Assembly (NCBI GenBank): GCA_900540185.1
Contig: UQFH01000002.1
Coordinates: 124,001 to 188,000 of the forward strand
Reading direction: 5' to 3'
DNA from: an uncultured Eubacteriales bacterium
GTDB lineage: Bacteria > Bacillota > Clostridia > Tissierellales > Peptoniphilaceae
DNA length: 64,000 bases
Shown in pieces: positions 1 through 8,082 of the stretch. The first letter of the stretch is position 1. Every line of letters begins with the position of its first letter. The translations under genes and the position numbers were made by a program. The notes beneath the pieces are model-generated. The model had not been told where the DNA came from, searched no databases, and saw only the letters and a program-made list of their open reading frames with translations.

Positions 1-2
1 TT

Positions 3-1067
3 GTAATTCAAAAGATTTTAAAAAGTTCAGAAATAGCATCTGCAAACAGCCAAATTCAAAGGCTGAATGTTATAAATAAATTTTTTGACATTATTGTGGG
101 TGCAAGGGATATTAAACTGTTTAATAAAGAAAAGATTTTTTCAAATGAATTTTACAAAGAGAATCAGACGCTGAATAAGCTCGATAAAAAAATAATAAAT
201 ATTAAAAATGTTTCTCAAGCACTTGTAAGTTTATTGTTTAATCTTATTATGGCTATTTTAATTTTTATTGGAGGAATGCGTGTTAGTCAAGGCAACTTGT
301 CAGTCGGAGCATTGATAGCAATCATATTGTATGCCTCAATGATTACAGATCCGATATTTAATATCATAGAAAATCAAAAAGAAATAGCAGCTTTCAAAAA
401 TTCTGTTAAAAGGATAGATGATACTTTTAAAAGAATAGAGAAAGAATGTGTAAATTTAATCGAAAATTTTAATACTATTGAATTTAAAGATGTTTCGCTA
501 AATTATGGAGATAACCACGTTTTAAGAGATTTTAATTTAGTCATAAATAAAGGTGATAAATTAAAAATAAATGGAAGAACAGGTTCAGGCAAGTCAAGTA
601 TTGCAAAATTAATCACTAATATGTATAAGCCGACTTCGGGTAATATATATGTTGATGGAAAAGAAAATCAGACGGTTTCATTATCAGCGGTTTTTCAAGA
701 AAATAAATTATTTAACATGTCAATAATAGAAAACATCACATTTAAATCTACGGTTAATGATATGAAATTGAATGAAATCATTAAAATATGTAGGTTGGAT
801 GAAGTTCTTGAAAAGTATTCAATAAAGAATATCGGGTTCGACAGCAGCACCTTATCAGGTGGAGAGAAAACAAGAGTGTTGTTAGCGAGAGCATTATACA
901 AAGATTGCGAACTATACATTTTTGATGAAATTAGCACAGGGCTTGATGAAAAACTTTTTTATAAAATTTTTGATGACACTATGAAATATTTAGAAGCAAA
1001 AACAGTCATTACCATTGATCACAAATATATTGACGAAAAATATTTTTCGAAAAATATTTCTATATAA
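3..1067 (+). CDS. ABC exporter half-transporter (permease-ATPase), 5' end outside window
   Basis: This is the C-terminal part of an ABC transporter with fused membrane and nucleotide-binding domains; the reading frame stays open to the left window edge, so the start is missing. About 354 residues are visible. The first ~130 hold the end of the transmembrane domain, with two hydrophobic segments (around LVSLLFNLIMAILIFIGG and ALIAIILYASMI). The ATPase follows, with Walker A GRTGSGKSS, signature LSGGEKTRV, Walker B ELYIFDE and H-loop TIDHK. The gene ends in front of a rho-independent terminator, so it is the last gene of its operon. The family exports peptides, lipids or drugs; nothing here identifies the substrate. 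The next gene is a second half-transporter with its own promoter, so a heterodimer is possible but not shown. Confidence 0.85.
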   Translation, partial: VIQKILKSSEIASANSQIQRLNVINKFFDIIVGARDIKLFNKEKIFSNEFYKENQTLNKLDKKIINIKNVSQALVSLLFNLIMAILIFIGGMRVSQGNLSVGALIAIILYASMITDPIFNIIENQKEIAAFKNSVKRIDDTFKRIEKECVNLIENFNTIEFKDVSLNYGDNHVLRDFNLVINKGDKLKINGRTGSGKSSIAKLITNMYKPTSGNIYVDGKENQTVSLSAVFQENKLFNMSIIENITFKSTVNDMKLNEIIKICRLDEVLEKYSIKNIGFDSSTLSGGEKTRVLLARALYKDCELYIFDEISTGLDEKLFYKIFDDTMKYLEAKTVITIDHKYIDEKYFSKNISI

Positions 1068-1117
1068 ATCTAAAAATGTTTTGGCATTAAATCTATAAGG
1101 TTATGTATTTAGATAAG

Positions 1118-1147
1118 ACACTCTTGCTTTTGCAAGGGTGTTTTTGT
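1118..1147 (+). terminator. Rho-independent terminator after first ABC gene
   Basis: A 10-bp stem (ACACTCTTGC with GCAAGGGTGT, one G-T pair), a TTTT loop and a following T-run. It lies 50 bp past the stop codon of the first ABC gene and before the promoter of the next. Confidence 0.8.
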
Positions 1148-1156
1148 TTGCGGTGA

Positions 1157-1185
1157 TTGATAACGCTTCGATTTTTTGGTATGAT
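1157..1185 (+). promoter_or_regulatory. Candidate sigma-A promoter for second ABC gene
   Basis: TTGATA, 17-bp spacer, TATGAT. The expected transcription start would leave only about 9 nt before the ATG at 1201, so the mRNA leader would be very short. The hexamers are good; the short leader is the reason for moderate confidence. Confidence 0.4.
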
Positions 1186-1200
1186 GATATAGAGGCGACT

Positions 1201-2775
1201 ATGGAAAATATTAGAAGATATCTTTATCAAAACAAAATAAAAACTCTGATTGTTTTTCTCTTGCAAATTTTGATGTGGGGAATGCAAGTCATTGTGCAAT
1301 TTTTTGCTATAAAAACATTTGACGGCGCAATCAGGCTCGACATTCATCACTTTTTGAAGTGGATTTCGATTTCATTTGCAGGTTGGCTCGCATATTATTT
1401 AATTTGTATGCTCGAGTCTTATTTTCGTGCAATGGCGGTAAAGTCCATGAACAATGATCTTCGAAAGGATTTTTACGAGACAATTTACAACGGAGATATA
1501 AAAAATTTCGGCGGAGAAAAAAGAGCGGAATATATTTCTTACATAACAAAAAATGTTGACGAAATTTCTACTCTCGCATGGGAAAGCGTTTTCAATCTGG
1601 TCGGAAGAGTTGCACAGATAGTTTGGAGCGTTGCGGCGCTTCTCTATCTCGATTTTTATCTCTTTTTATTCGCCGTTTTTTCAACGCTTATAATGTGGTT
1701 TATGCCGAAAATTTTTGAAAAGCGTATCGAAAAAATCGGAGAGGACAATTTAAAAGCACAAGCGGAGGCGATGAAAAAATTTAAAGATTTAATTTACGGC
1801 GTGCACATTCTAAAAATTCTGTCCGCAAAAAATTGGTATTTAAAAAGAGGAATGGACGCGAGCGAAATAAGCGAAGAGGCGAAGTCGAGAAAAAATTATA
1901 TAACGGAGATTTTGGAATGCACGATGGGAATCGTGAGTGTTTTGATGCAAATTTTGGCGGAAGTCATCGTAGTTGTTCTTGCATTTTACGGGCGAATCGG
2001 AGTTGCGGTGCTTGCAGGTGCGGCAAATCTCATAGGTGGAGTCACGAACGGACTTTCAAATCTCACAAATGCAAAAATGATGATAATGCAGTCGAAGCCG
2101 TATTTTGAAATTCTAAAATCAACCGAAACTGAAAAAGTGTGCGACGAGTCGTTTAATGAAACGCTCACGCTCAAAAATATTTCGTACAGCTACGACGACA
2201 AACAGATTCTCGAAAGCTTGAATATGGAATTTAAAAAGAACGGCAAATATGCAATTGTCGGAAAGTCGGGACGCGGGAAATCGACGATTTTAAAGATTAT
2301 TATGGGAATTATAAAGGATTACGAGGGCGAGGTTCGCTACGACGGAAGAGTTCGCGAGAAAGCGCTCGACACAAGTATGTCCTATATTTCGCAAGATGTA
2401 TATCTTTTTAATGCCTCGATAAAGGAGAATATTGTTTTGGGCGGGGAGTTTTCGGGTACTGCTATAAGTGACGCACTTTTTAAAAGCTCGCTTCAAACGG
2501 ACATCGAAAACTTTAAAGACGGCATCGACACGATTGTCGGAGAAAACGGTGCGAATATTTCCGGAGGCGAAAAACAAAGAATCGCAATTGCAAGAAGTCT
2601 GATAAACAGCAAAGACACGATTTTGATTGACGAGGGCACTAGTGCACTCGACCGGGAAAACAGAGCGGCGATTGAAGAGAATTTACTTAAAAGCGAGAAT
2701 CTCACAATTATTATGGTGAGCCACAACTTGGATGAGAACATGAGAAGGCTTTTTGATGCAATTTATGAAATTTAG
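1201..2775 (+). CDS. ABC exporter half-transporter (permease-ATPase)
   Basis: A 524-residue type-I ABC exporter subunit. The N-terminal half carries about five to six membrane segments (first at roughly residues 14-36). The C-terminal ATPase has Walker A GKSGRGKST near residue 354, signature ISGGEKQRIAIARS near 454, Walker B TILIDEG and switch His in MVSHN. I chose the ATG at 1201 (MENIRRYLY) because the open frame upstream back to 1138 runs through the terminator and promoter and encodes no family-like sequence. A GAGG-type ribosome site precedes it. The substrate is unknown. It may pair with the upstream half-transporter, or act as a homodimer. Confidence 0.85.
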   Translation: MENIRRYLYQNKIKTLIVFLLQILMWGMQVIVQFFAIKTFDGAIRLDIHHFLKWISISFAGWLAYYLICMLESYFRAMAVKSMNNDLRKDFYETIYNGDIKNFGGEKRAEYISYITKNVDEISTLAWESVFNLVGRVAQIVWSVAALLYLDFYLFLFAVFSTLIMWFMPKIFEKRIEKIGEDNLKAQAEAMKKFKDLIYGVHILKILSAKNWYLKRGMDASEISEEAKSRKNYITEILECTMGIVSVLMQILAEVIVVVLAFYGRIGVAVLAGAANLIGGVTNGLSNLTNAKMMIMQSKPYFEILKSTETEKVCDESFNETLTLKNISYSYDDKQILESLNMEFKKNGKYAIVGKSGRGKSTILKIIMGIIKDYEGEVRYDGRVREKALDTSMSYISQDVYLFNASIKENIVLGGEFSGTAISDALFKSSLQTDIENFKDGIDTIVGENGANISGGEKQRIAIARSLINSKDTILIDEGTSALDRENRAAIEENLLKSENLTIIMVSHNLDENMRRLFDAIYEI

Positions 2776-2810
2776 TGGAGCGGGAGATTTTAATTATATA
2801 AATAACTTTT

Positions 2811-2838
2811 GAAAAGTCATAAATTGTGGTAGAATAAA
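2811..2838 (+). promoter_or_regulatory. Weak candidate promoter for membrane protein gene
   Basis: A -10-like TAGAAT preceded 16-17 bp upstream by a poor -35 (TTTGAA / TTTTGA). It lies in the 105-bp gap between the ABC gene and the next gene, which has a strong GGAGG site. Confidence 0.3.
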
Positions 2839-2880
2839 TATATTACGTTTTTAATCAATAAAAATGAAAGCGGAGGTTTT

Positions 2881-3465
2881 ATGAAAAAATATTCAAAGGG
2901 CAACTTTTTCGAATACAACACATTGAAGGGGCGACTTATTTTTGCTCTGGTTTTCGGTGCACTAATCGCAATCGACATCGCAATCATAGACACAAAAGCA
3001 CTGCACAGCCTTCATCTTAACTACAGAACCGCCCAGGTTGAAAAATATATCGATTTAATGAGCATATTTGTGTTTGTAAACGGCGTACTTTTTATGTTTT
3101 ACAGCAGCATGGGTGTGTACGATGCGATTACATTTATGACCTCGGAGAAAGTTTACGCTCCTAGAATATTTTTCTTTATTATAGTGGTGCTTGGAATTTT
3201 TCAGGCGTTTATGGGAATCGACACAGTGATGCGACTCTTTGAAATGAACGCACTCATTGTAAATAGAGACGCAAACACATACAAAGGCGTTTATCTTTTC
3301 GGTGCGGCGATAAAATGCTTAATCTGCAGTCTTTTTATGTATGCGATTCGAATGATTTCGGAATTCAGGATGCGAAAAAGTAATGAGAAAATGTTTAGAG
3401 AAAATCACGAGCTGAGACATAGAAAAAAACAACTCGAAGATTTTTTGAATGAGAGTGAGAAGTAG
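2881..3465 (+). CDS. Membrane protein of unknown function, four predicted TM segments
   Basis: This 194-residue protein is not recognised as a named family. Four hydrophobic segments are visible (about residues 18-37, 61-80, 95-117 and 138-160). The C-terminal tail of about 35 residues is highly charged, probably helical or coiled-coil, and cytoplasmic (RMRKSNEKMFRENHELRHRK). There is no signal peptide and no catalytic motif. The ribosome site GGAGG stands 5 nt before the ATG. It stands alone between the ABC gene and the B12 riboswitch, so context gives no function. Confidence 0.7.
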   Translation: MKKYSKGNFFEYNTLKGRLIFALVFGALIAIDIAIIDTKALHSLHLNYRTAQVEKYIDLMSIFVFVNGVLFMFYSSMGVYDAITFMTSEKVYAPRIFFFIIVVLGIFQAFMGIDTVMRLFEMNALIVNRDANTYKGVYLFGAAIKCLICSLFMYAIRMISEFRMRKSNEKMFRENHELRHRKKQLEDFLNESEK

Positions 3466-3562
3466 TTTTTATTTTGTTTTAAAATACAATTTTTCGTTCT
3501 CAATTTTAAAATAATAAAATTTAATAATTACCGAAAATTTATGTTTTTGAGCGACTATAAAT

Positions 3563-3591
3563 TTGAAAAATTATATGATTAATGATATAAT
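3563..3591 (+). promoter_or_regulatory. Sigma-A promoter of the cobalamin operon
   Basis: TTGAAA, exactly 17 bp, TATAAT, located just upstream of the cobalamin riboswitch. It should start transcription at about 3598, at the 5' edge of the aptamer. Confidence 0.8.
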
Positions 3592-3596
3592 TTTAT

Positions 3597-3750
3597 GTAG
3601 ATAGATTAAGGGAATACGGTTAAAAACCGAACAGCAACCTCTACTGTATGCCGGAGTATATGCCATTTGCCACTTAACGGGAAGGCGGTATATATTTTGA
3701 AGGCGAGTCAGGATACCTTCATTTGTACTTTTGGGATTGGGAAGTATGCT
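3597..3750 (+). ncRNA. Cobalamin riboswitch aptamer
   Basis: The conserved core of the B12 riboswitch is readable in order: AAGGGAATACGGT, the A-rich turn and CCGAACAGCAACCTCTACTGT, then the B12 box GCGAGTCAGGATACCTTC near 3703-3720, and a closing hairpin around 3726-3747 (ACTT..AAGT). It lies between a consensus promoter and a terminator hairpin ahead of eighteen B12 genes, so it should switch the operon off when adenosyl- or other cobalamin is abundant. Confidence 0.92.
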
Positions 3751-3790
3751 GTTTTATGTTGTTCCTTTAAAATAAATTTTTGGAGGATGT

Positions 3791-3814
3791 ATGGGTAAGT
3801 TTTTAAGATTTTAA
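3791..3814 (+). CDS. Possible 7-codon leader peptide MGKFLRF inside terminator arm
   Basis: ATG at 3791 follows GGAGG (3782-3786) by 4 nt and is read MGKFLRF-stop. The same bases form the 5' arm of the terminator hairpin, so a ribosome here would disrupt it. This could be chance; the ribosome site is the only positive evidence. Confidence 0.25.
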   Translation: MGKFLRF

Positions 3815-3845
3815 TTCGAATCTTGATTAACTTGCCCATTTTTAA
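3791..3845 (+). terminator. Riboswitch-controlled intrinsic terminator
   Basis: Long hairpin: ATGGGTAAGTT pairs with AACTTGCCCAT (11 bp, one G-T), with an inner AAGATT/AATCTT stem, followed by TTTTT. It lies between the aptamer and the first B12 gene and is the likely expression platform. Confidence 0.8.
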
Positions 3846-3859
3846 ATTGGAGGTTTATT

Positions 3860-4699
3860 TTGGCGAAGATTATGGTTCAAGGTGCAACTTCTTCGGCAGG
3901 CAAGTCGTTGTTGTGTACCGGTTTATGCAGATATTTTTATAAAAAAGGTCTGAAGGTTTTTCCTTTTAAGTCGCAAAATATGAGTAGAAACGCATTTGTC
4001 GATGAAGACGGCAACAAAATTGCAACCGCACAGGTCCAACAAGCTTTTGCTTGCAACAGAAAGCCCGATGTCAAGATGAATCCCGTTTTACTGATTCCAA
4101 AGACCGACGTCGGAAGCACTGTTGTGCTTTTCGGAAAAGAGTTCAAGGATATGAAAGCTAGAGAGTATTTCGAGTACAAGAAGGAGCTCCTTCCGGTAAT
4201 TGAGAAAACCTTTTCGGATATTGAATCTGAAAACGATATTGTTGTGGTCGAAGGCGCGGGAAGTCCTGCTGAAATAAATTTGAGAGAGAATGACATTGTA
4301 AATATGGGCTTGGCGGAACTTGTAGATTTGCCGGTGATTCTTGTTGCGGATATAGACCGCGGCGGAGTTTTTGCATCTCTTTACGGAACGGTCATGCTTT
4401 TAAGCGAGAACGAAAGAAAGAGAATCAAGGGACTTGTCATAAATAAATTCAGAGGCGACAAAACTCTTCTCGATTCGGGCATAGAGCAAATTGAAAAGCT
4501 TACGGGAATTCCGGTCATAGGAACGATTCCATATGTGAAGCTCAATATCCCTGACGAAGATTCGCTCGTTGATTACGACAAGCCTGCAAATCATGGCGGA
4601 GTTACCAGGGAAGAATTGGAAATTGAATTTGATAAGCTTATGAATGCGATTGCCGACAATATGGATATGAAATTGGTTGAGGAGATTGCCGGGCTATGA
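3860..4699 (+). CDS. cobQ: Cobyric acid synthase without glutaminase domain (CobQ/CbiP ATPase part only)
   Basis: CobQ amidates side chains b, d, e and g of the corrin ring using ATP and nitrogen from glutamine. The N-terminal synthetase domain is complete: P-loop GATSSAGKS (residues 8-16), FKSQNMSRNAF, the MNPVLLIPKTDVGS region, VVEGAGSPAEIN, and IPYVKLNIPDEDSL. Family members run to about 490-510 residues with a C-terminal class I glutamine amidotransferase domain. Here the protein is 279 residues: the linker after EDSL is followed directly by a short helix (FDKLMNAIADNMDM) resembling the very end of normal CobQ, then stop. No frameshifted remainder is visible, because cbiB starts in an ATGA overlap. 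The TTG start at 3860 is 6 nt after GGAGG; the ATG at 3872 would be too far from it. Confidence 0.88.
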   Translation: MAKIMVQGATSSAGKSLLCTGLCRYFYKKGLKVFPFKSQNMSRNAFVDEDGNKIATAQVQQAFACNRKPDVKMNPVLLIPKTDVGSTVVLFGKEFKDMKAREYFEYKKELLPVIEKTFSDIESENDIVVVEGAGSPAEINLRENDIVNMGLAELVDLPVILVADIDRGGVFASLYGTVMLLSENERKRIKGLVINKFRGDKTLLDSGIEQIEKLTGIPVIGTIPYVKLNIPDEDSLVDYDKPANHGGVTREELEIEFDKLMNAIADNMDMKLVEEIAGL

Positions 4700-5646
4700 T
4701 TAAAATAGTTTTGGCAGCACTCTTAATCGACCTCTTGATCGGCGATCCGGTTTATCCGTTTCACCCGATAAGGCTTATGGGAAAGCTCATTTCCTTTGAA
4801 GAGAAAAAGTTTCTAAAGGAAGATATGAGCGACTATGAAAAATTCGTCGCAGGTAGTGCAGTTGTTGTTTTCAATCTAATATTTTCGTATCTCATCACGT
4901 ATTTTATTATAAAAATTATTCCGGCGGGAATTTTTAGAACGCTTTTTAAAATTTATGTGGTTTATTCGTGCATTTCGCTCAAAGAACTTTCGAAATGTGC
5001 AAGAAAGGTACGAGAAAAGCTCGAGGTTTCAATTGTCGATGCACGACACGAACTCTCTATGATAGTCGGTCGTGATACGGAAAACTTAACGGAAAAGCAA
5101 ATTGTGATGGCGACTGTGGAAACTGTTGCAGAAAATGCGAGCGACGGTGTTTTCAGTCCGCTTATATTTGTGTTTTTGTTCGGACCTGCCGGGGCAATCA
5201 TGATGAAGATGGCAAATACGATGGATTCGATGATCGGATACGACGACAGCAAGTATTTATATTTTGGTAAAACAGCGGCACTCACAGACGATGTTATAAA
5301 CTTTATCCCGGCGAGACTCACGGCGATTTTCTTTATTTTGGCGGGGACAGTTTTAGATTTGAACACTCAAAATGGAGTTGAGGTAACAATTAGGGATTCA
5401 AAAAAACATGCAAGTCTTAATGCGGGTTTTCCGGAGTCTGCAATGGCGGGACTTTTGGGAGTTAAACTTTTGGGACCTTCGACATACCATGGAGTTTTGT
5501 CGGACAAGCCGTTTATTGGAAATGACTTGAGAGAAATTAACAGAGACGACATTTTTTTGGCAAACAGAGTGATGTATGTTGCAACAGCTCTTTTGACAGC
5601 CACTATGTCTATTTTATTATATTCACCGCTCTACAGAGCGCTTTAA
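4696..5646 (+). CDS. cbiB: Adenosylcobinamide-phosphate synthase CbiB
   Basis: An integral membrane enzyme of 316 residues that joins cobyric acid to (R)-1-amino-2-propanol phosphate. Family hallmarks are the N-terminal DLLIGDPVYPFHPIRLMG (residues 12-29), VGRDTENL, TVETVAENASDGVFSPL, and NTMDSMIGYDD, plus PSTYHG near the C-terminus. Several hydrophobic stretches fit a polytopic protein. The start codon overlaps the cobQ stop (ATGA), showing translational coupling. The aminopropanol phosphate substrate would be made by the CobD encoded three genes downstream. Confidence 0.93.
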   Translation: MIKIVLAALLIDLLIGDPVYPFHPIRLMGKLISFEEKKFLKEDMSDYEKFVAGSAVVVFNLIFSYLITYFIIKIIPAGIFRTLFKIYVVYSCISLKELSKCARKVREKLEVSIVDARHELSMIVGRDTENLTEKQIVMATVETVAENASDGVFSPLIFVFLFGPAGAIMMKMANTMDSMIGYDDSKYLYFGKTAALTDDVINFIPARLTAIFFILAGTVLDLNTQNGVEVTIRDSKKHASLNAGFPESAMAGLLGVKLLGPSTYHGVLSDKPFIGNDLREINRDDIFLANRVMYVATALLTATMSILLYSPLYRAL

Positions 5647-5655
5647 GGAGGAAAT

Positions 5656-6402
5656 ATGAAGGGAATTACAGTTTGTTTTTTCGGCACTACGCACATGGAC
5701 ACATATGGTGCGTGCATAAAGCCGATTTATGATTATGTAAAAAATAAATATGGGAATGAATATGAAGTCGAGATGGCATTCACGTCACGAATTATAAAGA
5801 AAAGGCTGAAAGATAGAGGCGTGATGGACGTAAAAAATGAAAAAGAGGCACTTGATCATTTTAAAAGTCTCGGCATTGATGAGCCGATAGTTTTCAGCAC
5901 TCATCTTTTGGAGGGAATCGAGTACGAAAAAATTCTTTCGCTTAAGGAATTTTATCCCGGGCTTCGCGTTTCAAAACCACTTTTTGCCGACAAGGATGCA
6001 ATAAATGAATTTACAAAGAAAGCAATATTTCCGGAAGATGAATGCACAGTATGGATGGGTCATGGCACAAGCCACGAAGTTGACGACGTTTATGATTATT
6101 GCGACGAGTGTTTTAAGAAAAACGGCGGAGAAAATGTTTTCGTTGCGACAGTTGAAGGAAGAAGAAGTCTTGAGACAATTTTGCCGGAACTCGAAAAGTT
6201 TAAATATAAAAAAATCACGTTAAGACCGATGATGCTTGTGAGCGGTGACCATGCAAAAAATGATATGGCGGGCGATGAGCCTGATTCATGGAAAAGCATT
6301 CTCACACAAAAAGGTTTTAAAGTTGAAGCAGTTTTGAAGGGGCTCGGCGAGTTTGATTTTGCAAGAGAAATGTTTTACGACAGATTAAAAGAGGTGCTTT
6401 AG
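5656..6402 (+). CDS. cbiK: Sirohydrochlorin cobaltochelatase CbiK
   Basis: Inserts Co2+ into sirohydrochlorin, the committed step of the anaerobic route. The two metal-binding histidines lie in WMGHGTSHE (H136) and MMLVSGDHAKNDM (H199), the latter the most conserved CbiK block. Length (248 aa) is normal and there is no signal peptide, so it is cytoplasmic, unlike the exported CbiK forms. An AGGAGG site lies before the ATG, 9 bp after cbiB. Choosing CbiK over the small CbiX type rests on length and the two widely spaced His motifs. Confidence 0.92.
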   Translation: MKGITVCFFGTTHMDTYGACIKPIYDYVKNKYGNEYEVEMAFTSRIIKKRLKDRGVMDVKNEKEALDHFKSLGIDEPIVFSTHLLEGIEYEKILSLKEFYPGLRVSKPLFADKDAINEFTKKAIFPEDECTVWMGHGTSHEVDDVYDYCDECFKKNGGENVFVATVEGRRSLETILPELEKFKYKKITLRPMMLVSGDHAKNDMAGDEPDSWKSILTQKGFKVEAVLKGLGEFDFAREMFYDRLKEVL

Positions 6403-6404
6403 AG

Positions 6405-7055
6405 ATGAAAAAACTCTACGGCATCGGCACAGGTCCGGGGGCATCTGATTTAATAACGGTTAGAAGTGCAAGGCTTATTGAAAATGCCGATGTAATTTTC
6501 GCACCGAATAACAAGGGCAAAAATATGGCACTTGACACGGTTCGTGAGTATATCAAAACGGAAAATATTATTTTTTTGGATTTCCCGATGGGAAAAGTTG
6601 GACCGGAAATATACAAAAAGAATCTCGAAATTATCCACGAGAATCTGTCGGACAACAAGTCCGGAGTTTTTCTTACGATTGGAGACGCTGCAATTTACAG
6701 CACATTTATAAACACTCTTTATTTCGATGAGGAAATCTCCTTTGAAATGTCGCCGGGCATTCCGTCATTTTTAGCTGCAGCGGACTTCGCAGGAGTGCCG
6801 CTTGCAACAAAGGGCAAGAATTTTCTCTTGACCGATGACATCGAAAATGCAAATCTCGAATTTGTGGACAGAATTGCAATTTTAAAAACTTATAAAAACA
6901 AAAAAGAAGTAATAGAGAAGCTCGAAGCACACAATTTTTCTTATATTTATCTTGAAAATGTTTCGGCGGAAAACGAGCTTATACTTCGAGAAAAAGAAGA
7001 GATTTTAGAAAGGGAGAATTATATGTCCCTCATGATTGGATGGAAAAATGAATAA
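6405..7055 (+). CDS. cbiL: Cobalt-factor II C20-methyltransferase CbiL
   Basis: A SAM-dependent tetrapyrrole methylase of 216 residues, slightly short for the family. It has the N-terminal YGIGTGPGASDLITVRSARL signature, TIGDAAIYSTF (the G-D-x-x-x-Y-S pattern typical of the C20 enzyme), and the SPGIPSFLAAA motif. It methylates C20 of cobalt-factor II before ring contraction. It begins 2 bp after cbiK and its end overlaps the cobD start by 8 bp. Confidence 0.9.
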   Translation: MKKLYGIGTGPGASDLITVRSARLIENADVIFAPNNKGKNMALDTVREYIKTENIIFLDFPMGKVGPEIYKKNLEIIHENLSDNKSGVFLTIGDAAIYSTFINTLYFDEEISFEMSPGIPSFLAAADFAGVPLATKGKNFLLTDDIENANLEFVDRIAILKTYKNKKEVIEKLEAHNFSYIYLENVSAENELILREKEEILERENYMSLMIGWKNE

Positions 7056-8082
7056 AGGGCATGGTGCAAATATTTTTAAATATTCAAAGAGCGGAGATCT
7101 TCTCGATTTTTCGAGCAATATAAATCCATACGGGCCGACCGAGAGGGTCAAGAATAATATAAGAGAACATCTCGATTTGATTGCAAGATATCCGGATGTG
7201 TCGTATGGAAAACTTTTTGACGTGCTCGAGAAATATCTCGGAGTGGACAAAACACACATTTCACTTGGAAACGGTGCGATGGAAGTGATTGATGCAGCAA
7301 TCTCGCTCTATGAAAACATTGTAATATTTGAACCTGCATTTATGGAATACGAAATACGTGCACGAGTGCAAAAGAAAAATATAAAAAAAATAAATTTGGA
7401 TTTATCATTTAAGCCGAATGTGCACGATTTGGATTTTGATTTAGAAAATACTCTCGTGATTATCACAAGTCCGCACAATCCGAGCGGAGTAAGTCTTTCC
7501 AAAAAAGAGTTCGACGAGATTTATGAAAAAGTTTCAAATAACGGCGGGGCGATTTTGATGGACGAGGCATTTCATGAATTTTCAAGCGTGGATTATGATT
7601 TGGCAAAAGAAATATCGAAATACAAAAATTTGTTTGTGGTGAGAGCTGCGACAAAGTTTTTCTCGCTTCCGGGTTTAAGACTCGGATATTTGGTTTCGAA
7701 TTTCAAAAATGATATTGACAACCACATTCCTACGTGGTCTGTTTCATCGCTTGTTGAAAATTTGGGAGAAGATTTACTTTTGGATGAGGAGTTTATAATA
7801 TCATCGAAAGAGAAACTCGCAAAATCAAGAGATAAGCTCTTTTCGGAGCTAAAAAAAATAGATGGAATCCATCCTATTCCGTCGGATGCAAACTATATAT
7901 TGATTAAAACGGATTTCGACAACGAAATGTTATTTCAAAATCTCTTAAAAAAAGGGATTTTGGTCAGAAAGTGTGATAATTATGCAAATTTGGGGCATCA
8001 ATATATAAGAGTTGCTGTAAAAAAAGACGAGGATAATGAAAAGCTTTTAAAAGCTTTAAAGGAGGAAAAAAATGGAAGATAA
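7048..8082 (+). CDS. cobD: L-threonine-O-3-phosphate decarboxylase CobD (PLP enzyme)
   Basis: A fold-type I PLP enzyme of 344 residues that produces (R)-1-amino-2-propanol phosphate, the nucleotide-loop linker. The N-terminus KGHGAN is typical of CobD. SPHNPSG, LMDEAF and the PLP-lysine motif RAATKFFSLPGLRLGY (K203) follow. I start at ATG 7048 because the protein then begins MNKGHGAN like its relatives; a TTG at 7036 would add MDGK. HisC is the main alternative, but gene context and the HGAN start favour CobD. Confidence 0.85.
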   Translation: MNKGHGANIFKYSKSGDLLDFSSNINPYGPTERVKNNIREHLDLIARYPDVSYGKLFDVLEKYLGVDKTHISLGNGAMEVIDAAISLYENIVIFEPAFMEYEIRARVQKKNIKKINLDLSFKPNVHDLDFDLENTLVIITSPHNPSGVSLSKKEFDEIYEKVSNNGGAILMDEAFHEFSSVDYDLAKEISKYKNLFVVRAATKFFSLPGLRLGYLVSNFKNDIDNHIPTWSVSSLVENLGEDLLLDEEFIISSKEKLAKSRDKLFSELKKIDGIHPIPSDANYILIKTDFDNEMLFQNLLKKGILVRKCDNYANLGHQYIRVAVKKDEDNEKLLKALKEEKNGR

